From contig BROE01000007.1 in NCBI GenBank assembly GCA_036571765.1, forward strand, positions 973,404 through 1,037,403: a stretch of 64,000 nt of DNA. Direction: 5' to 3'. Source of the stretch: Plecoglossus altivelis (Eukaryota > Chordata > Actinopteri > Osmeriformes > Plecoglossidae). A program made the translations under genes and the position numbers. This document shows, piece by piece, positions 50,701 through 61,460 of the stretch. Under the pieces are notes generated by a model. The model made no database searches. It saw nothing but the letters and a program-made list of their open reading frames with translations, and was not told the DNA's origin. The stretch's first letter is position 1. The number at the start of each line of letters is the position of its first letter.

Positions 50701-53700
50701 TGTGAGGGCAAGAATAAATGAGTTCAATAGAAGCAGTGAGATTAGGCTTCTGTCTTCCTGTATAGGACCACACATCAGCATACCCTTGAGTGTGTATGAG
50801 AGAGAGTTTGTGTCTGTGTATACATTGGATGGATGTGTGTGTATGAGAGAGTTTGCTACTGCTATACCGTCACAGACACTGCACTACTGTCACAGACTCC
50901 GCTCTACTGTCACACATACTGCTCTGCTGTCACATGCTGCTTTACCATCACATACTGCTCTACTGTCACATACACTGCTCTATAGGCATTATATGTGACT
51001 GTAGATCTAGTGGCCTAACATGCACTGCACTGCTTGTGGATTCATGTTTTGTGTAATTTGATGCCGCTGTGTAAGTGTTTTTTGTTAATGCTGTTGAGGT
51101 ATAGGTCCATGTTAAAGTATATTGTTTAAGATTTTGTTTGCTTTACTAAGGATACACCTTGGAGCCATCATGGTCCACACTTGCACTAGAATACGGTTTC
51201 ATATATAAACAGGCATTACAGACACCAGAAACCAAACATGTGCACATTCTCTGTAAGATTATCTTTAAGTCATGCATGCATACATACAGACAAATACACA
51301 AACAGGTACCATACAATACCTTGTCCCACTGTCTTTCCCTGTCCAGAGCGATGACGACCATGGATGGGTTGGCAAGGAATCCGTGATTGTTAAATGACAG
51401 GTCTTTTCTCTCCCAAGTTACGTTCAGCATGTGTCTGCAACACACCCACAGACAGACACACCCATGGTGAACTGAACATCCTGTAATTAAGGTGGCAGAG
51501 ATCCCCTGGGAGGCTGATAAAACCTGGAAATGTCTAGAAGCTCATTATCACTTGACAGAACAGTTGACTGATAGCAAGGAGGTGGTTTCTAAAGACAAAG
51601 AGAGAGATGAAGAAAGAGAGGAAGAAAGAGAGGAAGCATAAGAGAGTGGAAGAAAGAGAGGGAAAGAGATAGTAAGAGAGAGAAAGCTGTCAGGATTTTC
51701 CTAGATGTGAGAAGGCAGGAAGTAATAAAGGTCACATGATTCAGATTTCATAATTGATGGAATAGGGTAGGGTGTCAAGTATCGAAATGTTTGTCTCTGA
51801 GCTGTGTTTTTTGTTCTCACAAAAAGCCAACATCAACAGTGTGTATGTGCAATGTACTGTTAGTGTACTTACACATGCTTACCTGAAAAGTGTGTTGTTA
51901 TTGGTGTGTTTAGTTAAAGTGTTACAGTCACCGTGGCCCTCAGTCACAACTCCTTGCTGCTTCCTGAAGCTCTCTGCCCCTTTGACCACTATGGCCACAC
52001 CTTCCCTGACCCTCTGCCGCAGGCTTTTCCTCCAGTTGTCAGTGATGATGCCAATCACCCCTACTGGGAAGCTTATTGGTGGAGGTCTGTCAGGATTGCC
52101 CACAGCCAGGCTGGGCAGAATCCAGATGTTACCAGGGCCCAGGAGGCCCACCTCCCCGGCCTGGAGGAACAGGTACTTCGCCTCCTCATAGGAGCAGTAG
52201 GCCAGCAAAACCTGGGAGTCCACCTGCAGGAGACACCATCACAACCTCATACAGACCCAGTGACCAATATAGCCCTATATACTTGTAGCCTGAAAATGTT
52301 TCTCCAATACACATTTTAAAAGTGACAACTACTACTGGATATCAGGCTTGATTTTATTTCTTAAATAAAGCTAACATTATTAGTTTTGCATATCCAGATG
52401 AAATCACACACCTGTTATTTGGAATACAGTTACACACGCAGCCAATACACACTGGCCGGCAATCGCTAACACTGAGACTGAAGAGATTATTTTGACAGTT
52501 TACACATTTCACAAGTGAAATGTAAATAACGCTATAGTAAATAATCCCAATTAAATAAAACCCCAACCAAATAGGATGTAATTTAAAACTATTGTAAATA
52601 AACAATTAACAGCCAATATAAATGTGGCCTGAAAGTGAATTAACTCCCATGTGTAATTTAGACAGACATTTTCTCTGCTCATTCTTGTGCACAAATATAG
52701 CCTCCTGTCTGTACTTGGGCCCAATGGCAGTGTTTCAGTGGTTCTTGTTTGAGCACCTCGGTATGGTGATTCTAAGGATACTACCCTTCACTCTGACCTT
52801 CACTGACACCTCCCTGCTTTAGCAGAACACAAACAGGCATATAGAAACCTGCAGGTGTGGCCTGGAGCACTTGGAAGCACACAGAACACATTAGTACAAA
52901 GCCTCAGCAGCTACAACTCCATCCTAGGGAGAACACTGCTGAACCTAACACCATCACTACTATAGAGAGTAGTGTTGCACTACTGCACCACTGTTGCACT
53001 ACTGTGTATATACCACCCCCCTCTCCCTGTACTATATATACCCCATTTACTATAGTTATATTACCCCCATCTGTACAGCTAGTGTCCACTTTTTAACTTA
53101 TTTGTATTTTATAATAGATTTTTATTATATTTTCAGCTACCTTTATCATGTTCCATGTATGTTCTATGTTTACTCTTTCCTGCCACAGTAAATTCCGTGC
53201 TTGTATATCTTGCATAGCGAATAAAACTGATTCTGATTCTGAGAGTAAATACCAATAGTCTGCACCCAACACCATCACTACTATAGAGAATACAAACACA
53301 TAGCCTGCCCCTCAATCCATCACTATCATAAACTAAATTAAACCAAACCAGGGGTAAGCGGTATGTTAGCAGTGGGCTTGCCGGAAAAGCAAAAGATAAA
53401 CAAATGATCTGTTAGCTTTAAGTTTCACCATTTTTACATGTATGGTAACAAGAACGCAATAAACATGTGTGTTTGAGTGGCCAGAAGGGGTACAGAATGC
53501 GTGCTACCTGCTGGAGCATGCGCTTGGTCCGTAAGTTGTTGGCACCTACAGACATCTCCAGGGTTAGGACGTCCTGCAACTCCCACAGGAAGTAGGAAGT
53601 GTCCGTGTAGGAGCGTACATAATCCACAAAGGTGTCATATCCCGGCAGCAGACTGGTGATCACCACAAACTGACCCCAGTCGTACTCTTCCATTACCTTC

Positions 53701-56700
53701 AACAGAAGAATACCATGACCCTGATCACATTGAAAGTGTCCTAAAACATAATCATAATTTAACATAAAGATGATTATTTTGGTTAACTTGTCTGCTTGAG
53801 ATGATTATAATGAGCAAAGTGGATAATTGAACTGTTGCCAAAGGCAACAGGTTTCAATGTAGCAGTGACTGGGCGATGTTCTACACAAGGGCTCAAGTGT
53901 GGGAGTTCACTGGACCTCCCACGCAACAGGGATTAAATCACATTTTAATAGATATGGAACCCTCCAGTCAGGTTTATGTAGCAGTACCATACTACTGAAA
54001 TATTATATAAATATCCTAACCCATGTGACATAGACTGTTCCTTGGCACTAAGCACAGGAACACTGGGCCTTGATAATCTGAAGCATACTATAGCAATTTT
54101 TGTTGGTGGCTTTGGATAAAAAGTATTTTCTAAACATAGAAATATATACGTATTTCAGATATTTCTCTCTTCTTTTTAGATCTTTAGTCATCAAGCATGC
54201 AATTTAATGTCCAAAAGTCTTGTCACAAATTAAAGAAAATACAAATGAACAAAAATGCTTTGAGATTTTTTTAAATTAAAAGACTAAACCAACCTTTTCT
54301 CAACATTACATTTTTATATTTCTCCACAAATGCAGAAAACAAACATTTTGACAATATCCTGAATTGTATTAACACGCTTCAGTGCCGAGGATGTTTACAC
54401 AGTACTGTAAATCAACATTTTTCCAAACTATACTTAAATCACCTTTAAATAGCCAAGTCTGCGGACACAGATGCCTGAACTGAAATGGTGTGATAGTTAA
54501 CCTGATGATGTCCAGGGTGTGAGGCTGAAGCCAAACTCTTGTTATGTTCTTAGCCTCCCACACACTTCAACCCAATCTCTCACATGGGTAGACATGATTC
54601 TCCTCTTAGATATTATCTCCCCCACATGATTATTGGGTATTCATATAAACAATCATCTCAACTAGAGTTATTTTCACATATATTAATTATCAGGCCTTCA
54701 GGACATAGCTGTAGTGTTGCTGTAAATGTGAGTCAATCTCGGCTGAGATGCCTCCAGGATTCACACACGACCTTCAGGGTACACACTGCCCTGTTTGAAC
54801 TGCACAGCAGCTGCCCCACAACTACACCCGGGACACTGCACTTATGCTAACAAGTGAGGGATGCAAAGAGGTAGAAAGTAGATGTGGTGGCACCTTGAAC
54901 ATGCAGGTGATCTGCTGCTCCAGAGAGGCTCCCATCTGCAGGAATGTGGATCCGTCAGCCTGAGGAGAGATCAGGAGAAGGGAGACGGTTTGGAGGAGAT
55001 ATACACCAGGCACTCCACTCTATAGGAGATGCAGACTATAAACTATTAGAGATATAGACTAAAAACTTCACATACGGGAGATGTAGACTATATACTCCAA
55101 ACTTTAGGAGATATAGACTATACAAGCCACATTATTGGAGATGTAGACTAGATACTCCACACCAACCGGACATCACACAGATCCTCTGTTGGTTTCTCCA
55201 CTGGGAGACACATCAATGTTCAAGTACTGCTAATCATTTTACTTTTGTGGCTGTGTGTGTGTTTGTTTGTGTTGCAAGTATTATACAACAATGTATTGAG
55301 CATGACAGGCAGAGTTATTAGAGCTGAAATTGTGCTGTTAAAATAACATTCCAGAATCAAAGTAGGATAAGGACTAAGATAAACACTAAAAAAATGGTCA
55401 GAGAACGAAAGGAGAGGAGGACATCAGAGATGGAGAAAGAGAAACAGAATAGAATGAAGGTGGAGTGTAAACCTCTTTGGTTGTTGTTATAAAAGAGAGG
55501 CCCTCTGAAATCTTTAGCCCAGTCTGGAGTGTAGACACCTCCAGAGACCTGCATGACACTAGAGCACCACAACAACCCTAAACTCCCTCTCACTTTCTCT
55601 CTCTCTGTTCCTTTTGGTCTTTCTTTCTCTCTCACTCAGTCTCTGTCATGCTTTTCTCCTTCAATGCCTTTGGTTCTCTTTTTCTCTCTCATTCAGCAGT
55701 ACAGGCAGATACTTGGTGAACTGTCTCTTTTCTATTGTTACTGAGTGGTAAAATCTCCACCGGCTCTTTATCTCTTCTGCATTGCTAGCTTTCTAAGCTT
55801 CGTGTTCAATGTTTCTTGTGTTCTATAATGCCTTTGTTGTTTCGAGTAATTTTGGCCCAATTAGGCAGGTAAATATAGGAACTTTGTCAGTCCATTATTT
55901 TCCAATCGCTTGCTTGTAAATGCTTAGTGTGTTTTTTTATGTGCATACCCTTAATACACAAATATTGATATTTGTCTACCATTCATTGTAAAATGTTGTA
56001 TTTACTTTATTTAACAATTTTTGGGATAATGTGTCATGTTTTCTCATTATGTAGTATTCATCCCCACTATATGTGTACTTTGTAATAACCCTCTAGAAAA
56101 TTAGTGTCAAAATAAGTATTTTTATCCCCCCCCTCCCCCTTATCCCCTTTGTGAAGTACACTGTGTTGCCACCTGGTATGAAATGCACTATATTAAAATA
56201 AACTTTTTATTCACTGTCCTGGTCCTTTTCATTTTGTCTCTCTTTCTCTCCTTTTGTTGTTTCCTTTTGCTCTCTTTCTGCCCTTCCTGTCTTGTCACAT
56301 ACCCCACAGCAATAATCTACACACTTACAAATTATCTCACAAGGGCATGCATTTGCCATGAACATTGATGGAACACTTCAGGTTTTTCACTTTTTTCACT
56401 CTGCCCCCAAACTCTAGAACAACTTACCAATTCATCTGCATCACACAGACTATTTATATATTATTATATTATATGATATTTTAAAGCAAAACTCAAGACA
56501 TACCTCTTCATACCTCTTCTGCATATTTGCTAAAGCTATATCTTACTGTATTGTTCAACGTGCTTTAAATAGGTCTTTGTGTTTAATGCTGTCATACAGT
56601 GTTATGTTGTTTGATTGTAAGGTGTCCTTTGGTGTCCTGAAAGACGCCATTAAACAAGAGGCATTTGAAGATTGATTTCTTTTGGTTTTTACTTATACAT

Positions 56701-59700
56701 TCAAATGTATAAGTAAGGCAGGTAATATGTTGACGTAGCCTTGATGTAAAGAGTTGCCTTCAGGTAAGACACTGGATTTTCTATTTTAAGTTGCTTGCCT
56801 CACTCTCTCAGAACCTTGCATTCAAACTGAGACTCCTCCGACCTTCCAAGTCAGAAAGAGCAACAAAGCGTTCATTGCTTTCTGACTGGTTCATAGCGTC
56901 AGGAAACAGAAGTGGTACATGGTAATCAAGATGGTTTGAACATCTCTCTCTTTCTCTCTTGTTCGGTTTCCCATAATTCAATGAGCATCATCTCCCTCCG
57001 CACTAAAGCTGCTGGCCCAGAGGACACCGGCTGCTCTGCTTTACACACTCGCATGAGTGTCACTGCTCTCCCCCTCCTTACTCTCTCTCTCCCCAGGCCT
57101 TTGAAGTGTGACTGTCACACACAAAAACGTAATAAGCGGACCTAGTGCTGGGGTGTGCATAATGATGTGACAGGAGATGGTCAAAATGGTTACAGCTCAC
57201 ACACTTCCCACACACTGACCCCGCAATCCCTCTGTGGGCTCACTGGAGTAGACTTCCCACTCCAGAGAGATGGCAGTCTGGAGGAGGGTCACATGTGTGC
57301 ACACACACATGAGGTTTGTTTTTTAATCCTAGTGGGGCCCAGGTGTACTCCAAATTAAAATGATCTATATCTCACCTCTAACCCCTACCTAGCTGTAGAA
57401 CGTCCTGAAAACAAAGGGAAAAAAGCACATGTCAAGTTGTTTATGTTTCACTATATCTGGGTAGAGCAGTTCACATCAAGCACACACACATTCATGTAGT
57501 CAAATAAGGTTTATGAGAAGCCTCAATGTACATTCAACCAAATTCAAATAAATTGGGTTGGGAGACTGGAGTGTGTAGATTACGATGACTGTGGTGGGTA
57601 GACCATAATGACTGGGGTGTGTAGATTACTGTAACTGGGGTAGGTATATTATAGTGACAGGGGTGGGTCGATTATAGTAAGTGGGATAGGTAGATTGCAG
57701 TGACTGGGGTGGTATTTTATATGGATTTGAGTGGTAGATTAAAGCAACTGGGGTAGGTATATTTTACAGTAATTTGGATGGTAGATTAAAGTGATTGAAG
57801 AGGAGGGATTATTGTAACTGGGATAGGTATATTATAGTGATACGGGTGGGTATATTACAGTAACTAGGATGAGTACATTACAGTTGAGATGTAGGTAGAT
57901 TATAGAGACTGGGGTGGGTACATTACAGTTGAAATGTAGGTAGATTACAGTTGCTGGGATGAATAGATTACAGTTCAGACATAGATATATTATAGTGACT
58001 GGGGTGGGTAGATTACAGTATAGATGTAGGTAGATTATAATGACTGGGGCGGGTAGATTACAGTAGAGATGTAGGTAGATTATATTGACTAGGGTGCGTA
58101 TATTACAGTTGAGATGTAGGTAGATTACAGTTATTTGGGTGGTATATTAAAGTGATTGAAGAGGAGGGATTATTGTAACTGGGATGGGTATATCATAGTG
58201 ATACAGGTGGGTATATTACAGTAACTAGGATGAGTATATTACAGTGAAGATGTAGTAGATTATAGAGACTAGGGTGGGTACATTACAGTTGAGATATAGG
58301 TAGATTACAGTTGCTGGGATGAATAGATTACAGTTCAGACATAGATATATTATAGTGACTGGGGTGGGTAGATTACAGTTGAGAAGTAGGTAGATTATAG
58401 TGCCAGAAGTGGGTAGATTGCAGTGGAGCTGTAGGTCAAATATTAAACTCATATCGTTATCAAGGTTTTTCTTCTTCTTTTTCTTCTTCTTATCTGTTTA
58501 TTTTGCTACTGCTCTTGAATCACCAACAGCTATAATATTTCAACTGAATGGTAAATAGAGAAAACTGACAATAGCCATTTCACCGTCCTTACTGAACATT
58601 TATATTTTAAAACAGATGATCTTTTATCAGGTTCCTTGACAAATCCCAGTGTCTGTACCACTGTGAATGGAAGACTGAAATGGGTAATTCTGTGATCGTT
58701 ACAGAGACGATTGCTTGATATCAGCTCTATGGTTTTGTGAGTTTGGGGAAATAAATTCCACTGTTGGCTGTTGGTGACCTGGTTTGTGGAATTCTGGGTG
58801 TAATTTCTGGACTGTGTGGCCGAGCAAGGGAATGAGAGGGAGAAACAGGTTGTGTGTGGACACAGCCTGACCCACATACACGCATCATTGGGCTTTTAAT
58901 TGGATCAGTTTAGCTCATTGCATCACACACAGATTCCATAAGACTCTAGGCTTATTAAAAATCTCAACATTACAAAATGAGTCACAACAAAACTAAGCAA
59001 GCAACCTTTTTGGGTTGGTATAATTTCAAAATGAATCCATGCAGAAACAGCGTAATGTTTGCTAGTGTATGGATGCTTCTCATTCTGATACTGTGGGCAC
59101 ACAGTGAGTGTTCACTGGATGCTCACAGGAGAATCTCCTCTGGGGGAATAAATATCCTCTCAGTGAATCCTGGTATCAACCAGCATCAGTCCCCTGGCGC
59201 CACATCTGCATACAGCCCTGTCTAATGATCCCCCAGCAAACAGCCATGACTCACTGCCAGCCACATACACATGCACATCCACTCAGTCACACACATATAC
59301 ACAGACGTAAACATGCACACACATATCCTCGGAAAAAAAACTTCCGCTCTCTCTCACTTTCATTCGCTTGAAATGTCCATAACTTGATGTAAGATACACT
59401 GTTCCTTTTCTCTCTGCAACCTTTTCATCTTTGTGTCAACCTCCCCTCCTTTTTCCTGTGAAGCATAGATCACTGACAGGCTTCGTAAATAGGAACCTCA
59501 GATGTGCCTCAGTTGCCTTTTGAAAACTTGCATCAAACATGCTCATCACATCATCAACATCATCACCATATTCCTCCTCATCATCCTCATCATCAGCCTA
59601 TTGACAATCAAGCACTATTGAGGCCTTTCATCGTTTAATAGGAAGACACATTTCCCTCTCCACTCCACCTACTCTGTGGTGTCATACCCCTTTGACAAGC

Positions 59701-61379
59701 TTTTACACCCAACAAAGGACCCAAGAGACAGAAAGGGACTCAGATGAGGGTGTTGGAGAGCAGGAGGTGCAGTGGGGCCTCCAGCAGTAAGGTTGGACTC
59801 AGCTTTGCCACATGGGGAACTGCTACTCTGCAGTATCTTTGTTTAGTCTCTAGCTATATTGTACGACAAACAACTTTGGTTAAAATAACATTTCCAAAAG
59901 CTATGGATGAGCCTATCCTCTTTGGCAGTTTGTCCTGCTCTGCTTGCACAAATATCCTCAAATAGTCACAGCTGTTAAGACTGTTTTACCCCTACTGCTG
60001 TGTCCAGATGTTGTCATAGGTTTCCAATGAAATAGAAATTTGCCCTGAACCACTCATGGGGGATTCTGAACCCTGTTTGTGGTCACGGTCCTCCTGGAAT
60101 GGCTCTTTCTGACTCTCACTGAGACAAGGCTAACACGACAAGTTCACCCTGCTTCAGTAAGTCACCGTTGTTCCCTGTGTTCATGTTCACGGCATCGGGC
60201 ACTGTGCAGCCCAAAATCAGCCCAAATCTCCAAGCCTTGTGACCTCCTCCGTGTTTGGCTGTTGGGAAGGGATTTACTTTGAATACTTTTCTGTAACATG
60301 GCTCTCAGTTGGTCTTGCCTAAAGTCTGGATATCTGACCCCTAAACATGTAGGTTTTTTCAAGTGTGTCATGACCAACAGCTGGCATCTTACAACTCAAA
60401 CTGTCACATCTTGTGTAAGGTAACATTGAATCCTTTTGGCAATTAATTACTTTTAATTACATTTCCATATTTTCTGAGCACCGTACAATGGAAAGGATTA
60501 ATTTCAAAGTCAAGGTCAATCCCATTACTACTTTTAAAATGTTATCTATTTTGTGATAAAGTTTCTTTTTACTATTTTGTGGATGCTTTGGTGCTTTGTT
60601 TTGGAATTGAGAGATAACTTGTGTAAGGTTTATTGGGCGACAGTTGGTCATAATGTGGCTGTTATCAATGAATACAGTAGGTTTCAATGGAAAGTAGGCT
60701 TTGATGGAAAGTAGATAAAATAAAGGAGAGGAAAGTGAATGAGGAAACGTCCCACAGAGAGAGAGTTAAGGGCCTGAGTGATAGCTGCAGTGGGGAGTCG
60801 CTATGTCCTCCAGGCTCTAATTAATAATTTAATGGAGTCCTGGAGCTGGGAGAGAGCCATAGGCGCCTCCTGGACATGCATACACACAGACATACACAGA
60901 CACACGGAGACACAACCCTGCTCTCTGCTCTTGGGACCCAGGTCCACAGTAATGAATTCAGCCCTCTCACAACATGACACAAAACTTCAAAATTGTGAAA
61001 GGGAGATGGATGCAGGGGAAGCTGGAGGAGGGAATGATGGGAGAGAGTGTAAGAAGTGTAAAATGCTGAAAAAAAAGAATAAGTGAAGACCCAGGTTTGT
61101 AACAACCATGGCAGAATACGGTCAGATATGGATGGAGGAATGATAGGGGGAAAAGCAGAGGGTAAAATAAAGATGGAAAATAAGTCAGAGCAACAGCCGT
61201 CTCAGATGTCTGTCTGAGAAAAGAGAAATTGTTCTGTGAAGAACATAAACTCAGCCTTCAGGCTCCTGTCAGTAGTACTTCATCTGAACGTATCTCTTTC
61301 TCTCTCTGTCTCTGTCTTTCTAACTCGCTCCCTCTACCTTTCATGATCTCTCTGCCTTTCACTTACTATCTGCCTTTAA

Positions 61380-61460
<81 letters not shown>

